Positions 46,032 to 54,864 of a stretch of DNA of 64,000 bases are shown here, in pieces; position 1 is the stretch's first letter, and each line of letters begins with the position of its first letter. Made by a program: the position numbers and the translations under genes. The DNA comes from an uncultured Prevotellaceae bacterium (lineage in GTDB: Bacteria > Bacteroidota > Bacteroidia > Bacteroidales > Bacteroidaceae). Below the pieces are notes generated by a model, which worked only from the letters and a program-made list of their open reading frames with translations, ran no database searches and was not told the DNA's origin. The stretch lies in the NCBI GenBank assembly GCA_902788605.1, contig CADAKX010000003.1, forward strand, positions 120,300 to 184,299, in the 5' to 3' direction.

Positions 46032-46062
46032 CAAAGGTAATCATTTTATTTGTACTAACAAA
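46032..46062 (-). promoter_or_regulatory. rho promoter
   Basis: On the minus strand TACCTTTG at 46032-46039 and TTTG at 46059-46062 are 19 bases apart. Transcription should start near 46026, leaving about 95 untranslated bases before the rho ATG at 45930, the longest predicted leader for a coding gene in the window besides ribE. The upstream gene's terminator (46064-46095) ends just before the -33 box. Confidence 0.78.
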
Positions 46063-46063
46063 G

Positions 46064-46095
46064 AAAAAACACCTTTTTTATAAATTAAAGGTGTT
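46064..46095 (-). terminator. Terminator of the receiver-kinase gene
   Basis: A 9-bp stem (46087-46095 with 46068-46076, AACACCTTT and its complement) with a 10-base loop is followed on the minus strand by a T run. The stem begins inside the stop codon region of the gene ending at 46094. Confidence 0.85.
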
Positions 46096-47239
46096 ATTTC
46101 TTGAGAGGAACAAGGACGCTGAACGTAGATCCTTCTCCTAATACAGATTCTACCATTACATCACCATCAATCTTGCGAGCAAAGTCCGCACAAAGTTGCA
46201 AACCTAAGCCAGAGCCCTCTTCACCACCTGTCCCATAGGTGGTCTCACCCTTTTTGAAAATAGAGTCAATACGTTCTGGCGCAATACCAACACCATGGTC
46301 TCGAACACTAACCTTGGCAAAATCGCCTTCGACGTTTAGAGATATTTCTATAGAGCTGTTTTCTGGAGAGAACTTAATGGCATTCGACAGGAAATTACGC
46401 ACAATGGTCTTAAGCATATCATTGTCTGCAATAACCACCACCGGATTACTACTACCCTGATACTTTAGTTCAATCTTCTTTGTCTGAGCAATCATCTCGA
46501 AAATATCAACAACACCAGGAATAATATCGTTCAAGTCCAAATCCTGACGCACGACCGTTAATCTACCGGTTTGACTCTTTGTCCACTTAAGCAAGTTGTC
46601 CAGCAGGTCATGCACCTCCTCACTTTCACGATTAGCCTTATCAAGAAGCTCAAAAAGTTCCGGGCCAATAATCTCAGGCGACATAGCGTTAACCACGAGA
46701 TTCAGAACCATACGAATGCTGGCCATTGGAGAGCGAAGGTCATGAGCAATGACGGAATACATCTTATCGCGATTGCTAATGGTAGCACGCAGTTCTTCGT
46801 TTTGATGCTCAATGATTCTCGTTGCAGCCACCAGTTTGATTTGGTGGAAGACACGTACAACCAACTCTTCTTTATTAAACGGTTTCGTCAAGAAGTCGTT
46901 AGCGCCAACCTGGAAACCATGAACCAAGTCACTTGGATTATTAAGAGCAGTCAAGAAGATAATGGGAATATGCGCAGTCTCTGGGTCTTTCTTCAGAATC
47001 TGGGCAGCGTCAAAACCGCTGATATCCGGCATCATGACGTCCAACAAGATCAAGTCAGGCTTTTCTGCCTTGGCCTGTTCAATACACATATTACCACAAT
47101 TGGCAGTACATACCTGATACTTCTCGTTGGTTAACAGGATCTTGAGCAACAACACATTACTCATGACGTCATCAACAATCAGTATTTTATAGTCGCTTTT
47201 GACTATCCGTGATTCGAGATTCTCTGTTTCTAGCATCAT
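46094..47239 (-). CDS. Receiver-histidine kinase hybrid (cytoplasmic)
   Basis: A 381-aa soluble protein with an N-terminal receiver domain (ILIVDDV, phosphoacceptor D67 in LILLDVMMPD, IIFLTAL and FLTKPFNKEEL). It is joined by a short coiled coil to a histidine kinase. The H-box is SVIAHDLRSPMASI (H166). The N-box is NFLSNAIKFSP, G1 is DHGVGI and G2 is GSGLGL. No membrane segment or DNA-binding domain is present, so it probably relays phosphate inside the cytoplasm in response to an upstream kinase. A good promoter lies upstream (47273-47303). Two ATGs at 47239 and 47236 are possible. It diverges from ruvC. Confidence 0.9.
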   Translation of the reverse strand: MMLETENLESRIVKSDYKILIVDDVMSNVLLLKILLTNEKYQVCTANCGNMCIEQAKAEKPDLILLDVMMPDISGFDAAQILKKDPETAHIPIIFLTALNNPSDLVHGFQVGANDFLTKPFNKEELVVRVFHQIKLVAATRIIEHQNEELRATISNRDKMYSVIAHDLRSPMASIRMVLNLVVNAMSPEIIGPELFELLDKANRESEEVHDLLDNLLKWTKSQTGRLTVVRQDLDLNDIIPGVVDIFEMIAQTKKIELKYQGSSNPVVVIADNDMLKTIVRNFLSNAIKFSPENSSIEISLNVEGDFAKVSVRDHGVGIAPERIDSIFKKGETTYGTGGEEGSGLGLQLCADFARKIDGDVMVESVLGEGSTFSVLVPLKK

Positions 47240-47272
47240 CGATTATGCCGGTTAAATGCTTATTTTTGTGTG

Positions 47273-47303
47273 CAAATTTAGCAAAAATAAATTAAACGCC
47301 AAA
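47273..47303 (-). promoter_or_regulatory. Promoter of the receiver-kinase gene
   Basis: Minus-strand TAAATTTG at 47273-47280 and TTTG at 47300-47303 with 19 bases between them. The leader is about 30 bases. The ruvC -7 element TAACTTTG lies divergently at 47374-47381. Confidence 0.75.
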
Positions 47304-47389
47304 CATATGACAAATATTTTTTGATATTTTGGTTAAAAATACTATAAAAATATGGTATAACAGGAAAAATAGCTAACTTTGCAATCCAA

Positions 47390-47956
47390 ATGGAAAAGAT
47401 AATCATGGGTATTGACCCAGGAACAAATATCATGGGATACGGCATCCTGAAAGTCAAAGAAGGTAAGGCTCAGATGGTAACTATGGGCATCATTGATCTC
47501 AGGAAATTTGGAGATGCCTATCTTAAACTTGGTCACATCTTTGAACGTGTGACCGGCATCATTGAGTCATATTTGCCTGATGAGCTGGCTATTGAAGCGC
47601 CGTTCTTTGGAAAGAATGTGCAGTCGATGCTCAAACTAGGTCGTGCACAAGGTGTAGCTATAGCTGCTGCCATCGAACGCGGAGTACCCATTCACGAGTA
47701 TGCACCCATGAAAATCAAAATGGCTCTAACCGGCAATGGTACGGCTTCAAAGGAACAGGTTGCTGGTATGTTACAGCGCCTGCTACGTATTCCAGATTCC
47801 GAAATGGGAAAATTTATGGATGCGACAGACGCATTAGCTGCAGCATATTGTCACTTTCTACAAATGGGAAGACCAGAGTCTAACGCCCCTCATTATAAAG
47901 GATGGAAAGAGTTTGTCAACAAGAACAAGGATAAGGTATGGAAGGAGCAAAGATAA
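47390..47956 (+). CDS. ruvC: Holliday junction resolvase RuvC
   Basis: RuvC cuts Holliday junctions bound by RuvAB. The 188-aa product shows the four acidic catalytic positions: D9 in [13 protein letters not shown], a glutamate in [11 protein letters not shown], and the aspartate pair in [14 protein letters not shown]. The intervening motif [15 protein letters not shown] is the family's DNA-binding helix. A -7 element TAACTTTG ends 8 bases before the ATG, so the leader is very short. Its 3' end overlaps the ABC ATPase gene by 19 bases. Confidence 0.95.
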   Translation: MEKIIMGIDPGTNIMGYGILKVKEGKAQMVTMGIIDLRKFGDAYLKLGHIFERVTGIIESYLPDELAIEAPFFGKNVQSMLKLGRAQGVAIAAAIERGVPIHEYAPMKIKMALTGNGTASKEQVAGMLQRLLRIPDSEMGKFMDATDALAAAYCHFLQMGRPESNAPHYKGWKEFVNKNKDKVWKEQR

Positions 47957-49248
47957 TAGCCATCGCTGGTCTCAATGGAAGCGGGAAAACGACTTTTGTT
48001 AATCAAATGCGCAAGCAATTAGCGAGCGATAAAGTTCGTTATATCGCTTTCTGCGACACCTATGGCTCCATAACAGACAAAGCATACTATCTGCAACAAC
48101 GGTGGAACCAACACGACATCGACAACGAGATGCCAATCACAGGTGACGTCTTAGAGCGTACCTATATATTAACTGGGAATGATTCGCTGGAGAGACGACA
48201 ATACCAGCAACATCTATATGATTTATTTCAGTTTCATTCGCTCTTAGACAAGTACGTCATTTCTTTGTCGAGTGGCGAACTCAGAAAGTTCCAAATCATC
48301 AAGACATTACTGGCAGCTCCCACCACATTAATATTAGACAACCCATTCATTGGACTTGATGCAGAAACAAGACAACAGTTAAAGAAATTGTTTCTCACAC
48401 TGAGCAAAGAGAGAAATCTCACAATATATCTGGTAGTAGCTCGCGTTGAAGACATTCCTGAATATATTGACGAAATCATCTGGAAGACACCAGAAACCGA
48501 TTTCACGTCCTCCCCCACTCATCTATCCGACGAAAAACGACAAGCCATATTAAGTCACGCCCAATCATCAGATTACTCATGTTCAGACGAAGTCGTTCGT
48601 ATGAATGATATCACGATTAAATATGGCGAAAAAACGATTCTTTCACATATCAACTGGACTGTGAGAAAAGGTGATTGTTGGGCATTATGTGGTCAGAACG
48701 GAAGTGGCAAATCCACCCTACTCTCCCTCATTTGCGCCGACAATCCTCAAGCCTATGCCTGTGACATCAGTTTGTTTGGCAGGAAAAGAGGTTCTGGCGA
48801 GAGCATCTGGGAGATCAAGCGCCATATTGGCTATGTCTCTCCCGAGATGCATCGTTCCTATCATCATAACATCCCTGTGATACAAGTGATGGCAAGCGGA
48901 TTGAAGGATACCGTAGGTCTCTACACCAGAACAATTGAAGCCGAACGCGAGAAATGCAGATGGTGGATGCGCATATTCGGCATCGAGCATTTGGAAACAC
49001 GTCCTTTCCTTTCTCTTTCCAGCGGTGAGCAACGCCTCGTTCTTGTGGCTCGAGCTTTTGTAAAAGACCCTCAGTTATTGATTCTTGACGAGCCTCTACA
49101 CGGACTTGACAATCAGAAGAGAGCACTCGTAAAAGATATCATCGAAACATACAGTGAGAAACCAAATAAAACGCTCATCATGGTCACTCATTATGAGGAA
49201 GACCTCCCCAAATGCTTTACACTAAAGAAACAATTAATAAAACAGTAA
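47938..49248 (+). CDS. Fused two-domain ABC ATPase (ModF-like)
   Basis: A 436-aa protein made of two ABC nucleotide-binding domains in tandem with no membrane segments. The first has Walker [10 protein letters not shown] (11-19), signature [10 protein letters not shown] and a degenerate Walker [12 protein letters not shown] with N in place of the catalytic glutamate. The second has [19 protein letters not shown] and an intact [11 protein letters not shown]. This arrangement resembles ModF/PhrA-type proteins, whose role is poorly defined. No permease is adjacent. It overlaps ruvC by 19 bases, and the next gene starts 2 bases after its stop. Confidence 0.85.
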   Translation: MEGAKIIAIAGLNGSGKTTFVNQMRKQLASDKVRYIAFCDTYGSITDKAYYLQQRWNQHDIDNEMPITGDVLERTYILTGNDSLERRQYQQHLYDLFQFHSLLDKYVISLSSGELRKFQIIKTLLAAPTTLILDNPFIGLDAETRQQLKKLFLTLSKERNLTIYLVVARVEDIPEYIDEIIWKTPETDFTSSPTHLSDEKRQAILSHAQSSDYSCSDEVVRMNDITIKYGEKTILSHINWTVRKGDCWALCGQNGSGKSTLLSLICADNPQAYACDISLFGRKRGSGESIWEIKRHIGYVSPEMHRSYHHNIPVIQVMASGLKDTVGLYTRTIEAEREKCRWWMRIFGIEHLETRPFLSLSSGEQRLVLVARAFVKDPQLLILDEPLHGLDNQKRALVKDIIETYSEKPNKTLIMVTHYEEDLPKCFTLKKQLIKQ

Positions 49249-49250
49249 AT

Positions 49251-49739
49251 ATGAAACGACTATTTTTATTATTATCACTTGCCTGGATTTTTACGACGGA
49301 TTCATCTGCACAAGACATTTATTACGAGATAAAGCATAAAGCAGAAGCCGATGTGTCAGCCCCTTCCGTAAACCCATTGATAAAACAATTCAGTCGATTT
49401 AAGGTTGAAGCGCTCAACTATATGGCAATTAAAATGAAGGAAGAGATGCCTGACTCTACTGCCGATTTGCTGGACAAGGAAGCATTGTCGCTAAACACCT
49501 TTCTCACGATCTACACCAATGCCTTAGTAGAAAATAGTCAGCAACCCGGCACTCATCAGGTTAAGGTCATCAGCGCATTTATGGATGCCTCATACGCCAA
49601 TCCGTTATTTAATGATTCCGACAAGGATTTGGTATTGGTATTCTTTAAGGATGGCAATAGTCTGACCCGCTTCTCTCTCGACACAGACTGGCGTCGCGCC
49701 GTGTTGGCTGTACAGGAAGCTTTGAAGAAACTAAAATAG
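49251..49739 (+). CDS. Small exported protein of unknown function
   Basis: A 162-aa protein with a clear signal peptide (MKRLFLLLSLAWIFTTDSSAQ). I recognise no domain. The mature part is mostly helical-looking (FSRFKVEALNYMAIKMKEEM, DKEALSLNTFLTIYTNALVE), ending with strands DLVLVFFKDGNSLTRFSLDTD and a C-terminal amphipathic helix. I place the start at 49251; an earlier in-frame ATG at 49212 lies inside the ABC gene and would precede the signal peptide. Its 3' end overlaps the convergent mntP gene by 9 bases. It is probably periplasmic. Confidence 0.75.
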   Translation: MKRLFLLLSLAWIFTTDSSAQDIYYEIKHKAEADVSAPSVNPLIKQFSRFKVEALNYMAIKMKEEMPDSTADLLDKEALSLNTFLTIYTNALVENSQQPGTHQVKVISAFMDASYANPLFNDSDKDLVLVFFKDGNSLTRFSLDTDWRRAVLAVQEALKKLK

Positions 49740-50294
49740 AAGAATCTTCAGCCCAATGCATATCAGGATGATTCCTCCCAGTAATTCTGGCTTTATACGA
49801 CCTTTGGTAATAAAGCCGAAGCGAATGCCGAGATGATGTCCTGCGATGCCAAAAATCAAAGAGAAGACACCTATCCATCCTAAGGGAACCCATAAACTGC
49901 TCAAGGTGTTGTAGCCAATCGCGGAAAACGATACGCCTACAGCCATTGCATCAATACTGGTGGCAACAGCTAACAATAGTTGTGTCACCAGTTTTCGTGG
50001 ATTAAAGGAATTCTCTTCTGAAGGGCCAAGTGATTCATAGACCATCTTGCCACCAATAAAAGCCAGCATCAGGAAAGCAATCAGATGACCAAATGATACT
50101 ATATACTCAGCAAACAAGGTCATCCCGAACCAACCTAAAAGAGGCATCAAAGCCTGAAAGAGACCAAACAGCAGGCTTATTTGCAAAATAACGCGCCACT
50201 CGTAACGCCCCAGGATGACACCACTCACAATGGATACAGTAAAGCAATCCATTGCCAAAGCAATTGCCAGCAAAATAATATCAAATAAACTCAT
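49731..50294 (-). CDS. mntP: Manganese efflux pump MntP
   Basis: MntP exports Mn2+ to prevent toxicity. The 187-aa protein has six predicted membrane helices. The two family repeats each carry a metal-binding aspartate: AMDCFTVSI near residue 15 and SIDAMAVGVSF near 120. In other bacteria mntP is under a yybP-ykoY manganese riboswitch. Here a minus-strand -7 element TACCTTTG (50324-50331) leaves only about 25 leader bases, too few for that riboswitch. The 3' end overlaps the convergent exported-protein gene. Confidence 0.9.
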   Translation of the reverse strand: MSLFDIILLAIALAMDCFTVSIVSGVILGRYEWRVILQISLLFGLFQALMPLLGWFGMTLFAEYIVSFGHLIAFLMLAFIGGKMVYESLGPSEENSFNPRKLVTQLLLAVATSIDAMAVGVSFSAIGYNTLSSLWVPLGWIGVFSLIFGIAGHHLGIRFGFITKGRIKPELLGGIILICIGLKILLF

Positions 50295-50361
50295 TTCTCA
50301 GCTCTCTTGTTCGAATGCGGATGCAAAGGTAAGAATAATTGAGGAAAATATCGCTATACAA

Positions 50362-50393
50362 TTTGCATATTTCGATGAAAATATGTACTTTTG
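50362..50393 (+). promoter_or_regulatory. Promoter of the RidA-like gene
   Basis: TTTG at 50362-50365 and TACTTTTG at 50386-50393 with 20 bases between. The ATG at 50412 leaves about 14 leader bases. It is divergent to the mntP promoter. Confidence 0.77.
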
Positions 50394-50411
50394 CAGCAAA
50401 ATAGCTAAAAA

Positions 50412-51548
50412 ATGATACAACATATTACTTATTCTAACGCAAAAGCAGAAGTATTTTCATTCACAGAGGCTGGTGATGTGCAAGAACATCACGTGATGCT
50501 TCACGTCACAAATAGTACATTCACCTTCCAGCAACAACTTGATGCCATCCTTGATGCGTACCAGGATATCCTTGCCCAGAAACTTCCGGGAACAGTTGCT
50601 GTTTTTAAGCGCTATTTCCTTAGCGACGCGGCTAATCAGGCCGACGAAGTAGCTGCAGCAGACACGAGCGATTGTGCCAAAAGCATTATCCAACAGGCTC
50701 CATTAGACGGGACCAAAATTGGTATGTGGGTATATCTTATAAAAGGTGCAGAGACACGATACCTGTCAAGCGAGCTATATGAGGTCAAGCATGGTGCCTA
50801 TCGCCATCTGTGGAATGGAAGCGCCCATAACCTTGCTGCTAATTCAGAATACCAGACTCGCTTACTCTTCAATGAGTATATCATGCAACTGACACAAGAA
50901 GGTTGCACGTTAGCCAACAATTGCATCCGCACATGGCTTTTCGTAAATGATGTCGACCTGAACTATGGAGGCGTCGTTAGAGCAAGAAACCAGGTATTCT
51001 TTACGCAAGGACTTACCAACAACACCCATTTCATTGCATCAACTGGTATTGGCGGACGCCAGCAAGACCCCAATGTCCTCACGCAGATGGACAACTATGC
51101 TATTGCTGGCATCAAGCCAGAACAGATACGCTATCTGTATGCGCCAACCCACTTAAATCGCACCAGCGACTATGGGGTTAGTTTCGAACGAGGCACTCGT
51201 GTAGATTATGGTGATCGTAGCCATGTATTCATTTCCGGCACGGCCAGTATAAATAATAAAGGTGAAGTGGTGTTTCCCAAAGACATCATCAAGCAAACGC
51301 AGCGCATGTGGGACAATGTAGAGGCTTTGTTAAAAGAAGCCGAATGTACATTTGAAGATGTTGCGCAAATCATCGTTTACCTACGTGACTCCAGCGACTA
51401 CACCGTAGTTAGCAAACTCTTCGAAGAGCGATTCCCCGACAAGCCATACATCATCGTGCTTGCCTCTGTATGCCGCCCCAGTTGGCTTATCGAAATGGAA
51501 TGCATAGCCATCAAGAAGACCAACAACGACTCTTTTGAGTGCTTCTAA
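50412..51548 (+). CDS. RidA/YjgF-like two-lobe protein (chorismatase-like)
   Basis: A 378-aa protein. The C-terminal 130 residues form a recognisable RidA/YjgF domain (HVFISGTASINNKGEVVFP, MWDNVEALLKEAECTFEDV, IIVYLRDSSDY, ending in VCRPSWLIEMECIA). The N-terminal part (about 1-230) looks like a second, diverged lobe of the same fold, with QQQLDAILDAYQDIL and CIRTWLFVNDVDLNYGGVV. This overall plan resembles the FkbO/Hyg5 chorismatase-related family. The RidA arginine appears as the R of CRPSW. Substrate is unknown; no chorismate-pathway gene is adjacent. It has its own promoter and ends 34 bases before the AraC regulator. Confidence 0.72.
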   Translation: MIQHITYSNAKAEVFSFTEAGDVQEHHVMLHVTNSTFTFQQQLDAILDAYQDILAQKLPGTVAVFKRYFLSDAANQADEVAAADTSDCAKSIIQQAPLDGTKIGMWVYLIKGAETRYLSSELYEVKHGAYRHLWNGSAHNLAANSEYQTRLLFNEYIMQLTQEGCTLANNCIRTWLFVNDVDLNYGGVVRARNQVFFTQGLTNNTHFIASTGIGGRQQDPNVLTQMDNYAIAGIKPEQIRYLYAPTHLNRTSDYGVSFERGTRVDYGDRSHVFISGTASINNKGEVVFPKDIIKQTQRMWDNVEALLKEAECTFEDVAQIIVYLRDSSDYTVVSKLFEERFPDKPYIIVLASVCRPSWLIEMECIAIKKTNNDSFECF

Positions 51549-51582
51549 AGATAATCTACCAACGTTAATACTACTAATCAAC

Positions 51583-54500
51583 ATGAATAAACTCCTTCAA
51601 AACGGCATCATAACAATCTGTCTGAGTATGACGACTGTTGGTGGCCTTCAGGCACAAAAGCTTCAGGCCTCTCGTCACCATTTTTCCACAGAAGATGGAC
51701 TCACGAGTAACGCTATCACCCAAATAGTCCAAGATGATTATGGATATATCTGGATTGGCACATGGAATGGCCTTTCCCGTTTTGACGGATACAAATTCAA
51801 CAACTACAAGACCGGTGCTGCAAGTCACATTCCCAATCTGCATAACAGAATATGGCAGATGAGCATCGACAATCAGCAGAACATCTGGATGCGAATGTAC
51901 GACTCAAGGGTGTTTGTTATGAAGCGCTCCTCAGACTGCATCGTCAATCCATTCGAGGCTATTAACGGAAGCGAAGAGTACCGCACCAAGCATCGCATCA
52001 CGGTAACCAGCAGTGGTGATGTTTTGGTTTCTATTGAGGGCGTCGGTCTCTACAAGATAAAGAATGAGCAAGGCAAGTTTAATGCCCAACTCATCACAAC
52101 ATCCAACATGACCATCTCCTCTATGGCAGAAGGCTATATGAATGACATCTGGTTGGGTACGGACAAAGGTATTCATCGCCTGGACATCAGCAATCTGACC
52201 ATCGAGCGTAAGGGCTATTTCCTTGACGAGAATATCACATGCATGTATTCCAATGGATACAACATCTTTGCTGGCACAAAATCCGGAAAGATACTCACCT
52301 TCTCATATGGTCAGGAAGCAGAAGTGATTCGCTCTGGTGGCACAGCCATCAATAGTATCTTTGTGGATAGTCATGGCATTATCTGGTTTGCAGACGTAAG
52401 AACGGGCATCATTCGCTTAGACCCAACAACCAAGAACGAGAAACAGTTCACGCAGGAACTGCGCGTTCCTAACGTTGACGGCATCGGCGCTATGTGTAAT
52501 GAGGTCAACGGCATCGTTTGGATTCGCATGAATCATGGAGGTTATGGCTATTATAACAGAGAGAAAGACGAGGTGGAATACTTCCACAACGACCCGTCAA
52601 ACTCTTGGAACCTGTCCAACACCGTCAACGCTTCACTTGAATTACCTGAAGGCGTGATTTTCGAGTCTACGAGTCGTCGTGGATTAGAAAAGATGGAGAT
52701 CATGAACAAGACCATCGTCCGCAAACGACTTGTTGAGCATCCAACGATGGATATGGATAATGAGATTCGCGGTATTTATTACGACAAGACCAAGAACAAA
52801 CTCTTTATCAGCAACAAGAGCGGTACACTCTTCATTGTCAACAACGACGGCACAAGGACATCCTATTCCAGAACAGACAAGGGCGAGCCTTTCGGACGCA
52901 TCTATGGCATCTCGAAAGACTCACAGGGCAATATTTGGATGTCATCAAAAGATAACGGTGTCTTCAAGATGACACCGCGCGGCGACACCTATTCTATAAT
53001 AAGTCTAAAGCACAACGCTGATGATGAAACATCATTGAGCGATAACCATGCCTACCTGACTACAGAAGACAAATATGGAAATATCTGGGTGGCCACCTAT
53101 GGCGGAGGTGTCAATTTAATGCCAAAGGGAAAGAACTATTTCCTCAGCCCCAAGAAAGGCATGAAGAACTATCCCATCAACGCCTATCAGAAAGTCCGCA
53201 CCATTGCACTTCATCATGATGGCACTATCTGGGCTGGCACAACGGATGGTATCCTGATCTTGTCTTATAAGAACAACAAGCTGGAGATACAGAAACTCAA
53301 AGACACCAAAGAGCAGCCAGAAAACATACTGATGTCAAACGACATTGTGTGTCTGGGTTGTGATGTCAAAGGCACCATGTGGGTAGGAACCAATGGTGGT
53401 GGTCTTGCACGAACAATCGGTAAAGATTCTGAGGGTTGTTGGTTATTTGAAAACATCAATGCTCACTATAAACTGCCATCAGAAGAGATTCGCAGTCTGA
53501 CCTTTGACAACAAGAATAATGTATGGTTTGCTACAGACGACAAAATCTGCTCGTTCAATGTTGACAAGGGTATCTTTGCGACTTACTCAAGTTTGGAAGG
53601 TGTTGATGAGACCATCTGTTCAGAAGGCTCAGCCACAACACTTTCTAATGGCCACATCCTGTTTGGCACCATCGACGGTTACTATGAGGTAGACCAGAAA
53701 AAACTGGTTACCAACAACGCCTCAATGCTGAAGCTCAGAATAACGGATTTCTATCTGAACAACGAGCTACAGAGTCCCCGACTGAACAGCACCTATAAGT
53801 ATTATGTACCTGACTCCAAGTCAGTACAAATACCTGATTCGTGCACCAAGTTTGCCTTCCAGTTTGCATCGCTCAACTATCAGCTCCAGCACCGCATACA
53901 TTATCAATATATGCTTGAGGGCTATGATGACGACTGGATTAATGCCACAAGTCAACGAATGGCGACCTACGAGGACATTCCTGCCGGCACCTATACCTTT
54001 AAGGTCAGGGCTTTCCTCTTGGACTCTCCAGACAACTTCGACATAAAAGAAATAGAGGTCATCGTGCCATCAGCCTTCCTCATGTCAGAGAACTCCATCT
54101 GGCTCTATATGTTCATTGGAGCTCTAATAGCTATTCTATTCATGTTCTGGCTTCAGAGCAGGGTAAAAAGCAAGGAAAGAAAACGTAAGGAGATGAGCCA
54201 GAACACAGAACGCATGATGCTGAAGCAGAAAGAAGATCAGGAGTTTATGATGAAGCTCTTTGATTGGATGAGTGACCACTATATGGAGAGAAAACTCGAC
54301 GTGAACGAGATTCTCAGCGAGGTGTCTATGAATCTGGCCGATTTTGAAGACAACATCAAGCGCATCACCGGATTATCACCCAAGGAGTATGTCTATGACT
54401 TCCGTATGAAGAAAGCCAAGGAGATGCTTGAGCAGACCAATGACGACATATCAGACATCATTGAAGCCGTAGGATTTAAGAATCATGAGAAATTCGTGTT

Positions 54501-54600
54501 TTATTTCCAGCAAAAAACGGGTATGACACCTCAGGAATATCGCGACAAGCACCAAGAAAGCCAGTCAAATGAGTCGGCAGAATACGAATTAATTGAATAA
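51583..54600 (+). CDS. Membrane propeller-AraC transcriptional regulator without kinase
   Basis: A 1005-aa regulator that joins an extracytoplasmic sensor directly to a DNA-binding domain. The signal peptide is residues 1-25. Two beta-propellers made of two-component-regulator propeller repeats follow (for example ITQIVQDDYGYIWIGTWNGL and further xxxIWxGT repeats to about 700). A Y_Y_Y domain lies near 745-830, ending in GTYTFKVRA. One membrane helix spans about 839-858. After a charged linker comes an AraC-type HTH (about 890-985, with DISDIIEAVGFKNHEKFVFY). No histidine-kinase or receiver domain is present, unlike hybrid two-component sensors. The start at 51583 is chosen for the signal peptide. 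No polysaccharide-utilisation genes adjoin it. Confidence 0.88.
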   Translation: MNKLLQNGIITICLSMTTVGGLQAQKLQASRHHFSTEDGLTSNAITQIVQDDYGYIWIGTWNGLSRFDGYKFNNYKTGAASHIPNLHNRIWQMSIDNQQNIWMRMYDSRVFVMKRSSDCIVNPFEAINGSEEYRTKHRITVTSSGDVLVSIEGVGLYKIKNEQGKFNAQLITTSNMTISSMAEGYMNDIWLGTDKGIHRLDISNLTIERKGYFLDENITCMYSNGYNIFAGTKSGKILTFSYGQEAEVIRSGGTAINSIFVDSHGIIWFADVRTGIIRLDPTTKNEKQFTQELRVPNVDGIGAMCNEVNGIVWIRMNHGGYGYYNREKDEVEYFHNDPSNSWNLSNTVNASLELPEGVIFESTSRRGLEKMEIMNKTIVRKRLVEHPTMDMDNEIRGIYYDKTKNKLFISNKSGTLFIVNNDGTRTSYSRTDKGEPFGRIYGISKDSQGNIWMSSKDNGVFKMTPRGDTYSIISLKHNADDETSLSDNHAYLTTEDKYGNIWVATYGGGVNLMPKGKNYFLSPKKGMKNYPINAYQKVRTIALHHDGTIWAGTTDGILILSYKNNKLEIQKLKDTKEQPENILMSNDIVCLGCDVKGTMWVGTNGGGLARTIGKDSEGCWLFENINAHYKLPSEEIRSLTFDNKNNVWFATDDKICSFNVDKGIFATYSSLEGVDETICSEGSATTLSNGHILFGTIDGYYEVDQKKLVTNNASMLKLRITDFYLNNELQSPRLNSTYKYYVPDSKSVQIPDSCTKFAFQFASLNYQLQHRIHYQYMLEGYDDDWINATSQRMATYEDIPAGTYTFKVRAFLLDSPDNFDIKEIEVIVPSAFLMSENSIWLYMFIGALIAILFMFWLQSRVKSKERKRKEMSQNTERMMLKQKEDQEFMMKLFDWMSDHYMERKLDVNEILSEVSMNLADFEDNIKRITGLSPKEYVYDFRMKKAKEMLEQTNDDISDIIEAVGFKNHEKFVFYFQQKTGMTPQEYRDKHQESQSNESAEYELIE

Positions 54601-54638
54601 AAACTAGAAAAACGTATCTATTATCGACAAAAAAGTAT

Positions 54639-54646
54639 TAACTTTG
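54639..54646 (+). promoter_or_regulatory. -7 element upstream of the ribE leader RNA
   Basis: TAACTTTG, 18 bases before the 5' side of the closing stem of the candidate RNA. Expected transcription start is near 54651. No convincing TTTG is seen 19-21 bases upstream. Confidence 0.6.
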
Positions 54647-54664
54647 CACCCAGAAAAGAAATAA

Positions 54665-54842
54665 GGGGCCGTCTTGGTTCGATCGGGATACTCATCAAAT
54701 AACGTTGAAAACCGGACTGTCTTCTCTAGTTAATGGCGGGCCACTACCCAAGCATTCTCAAATAATGCCGGTGGATTACAAAGACGGAGAGCATCCACAA
54801 CCTGTGATAAAGGAGTTTTCATCACATCACCCTGACGGTCCC
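54665..54842 (+). ncRNA. Candidate structured leader RNA upstream of ribE
   Basis: These 178 bases can close on themselves. GGGGCCGTC (54665-54673) pairs with GACGGTCCC (54834-54842), nine pairs with one G-U. Inside are GGTT/AACC flanked by G-U pairs (54674-54679 with 54710-54715), GGG/CCC (54738-54740 with 54747-54749), GCATT/AATGC (54752-54756 with 54764-54768), GTGGAT/ATCCAC (54771-54776 with 54793-54798) and TGTGAT/ATCACA (54803-54808 with 54821-54826). A -7 box precedes it and the ribE ATG follows 22 bases after the closing stem. A leader controlling riboflavin synthase is plausible, yet it lacks the conserved FMN-riboswitch motifs. A stand-alone RNA such as a 6S-type or Bacteroidales-1-type element is the alternative. 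Confidence 0.55.
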
Positions 54843-54864
54843 TTTCTTAAATAAAACAAAGAAT

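Noticed and set aside
50295-50340. yybP-ykoY manganese riboswitch before mntP
   Set aside because: The predicted leader is only about 25 bases, too short for the aptamer.
54665-54842. tmRNA (ssrA): the 5' end GGGGCCG...GGTTCGATCGGG looks like the tmRNA 5' end
   Set aside because: The segment is about 180 bases instead of 350 or more, has no T-arm before the 3' strand, no CCA and no tag-peptide frame ending in ALAA.
54665-54842. FMN riboswitch of ribE
   Set aside because: None of the conserved RFN core sequences (for example the AGGGGCAGGGTG-like 5' block or the GCCGACGGT-like 3' block in context) is present; only GACGG is shared, by chance.
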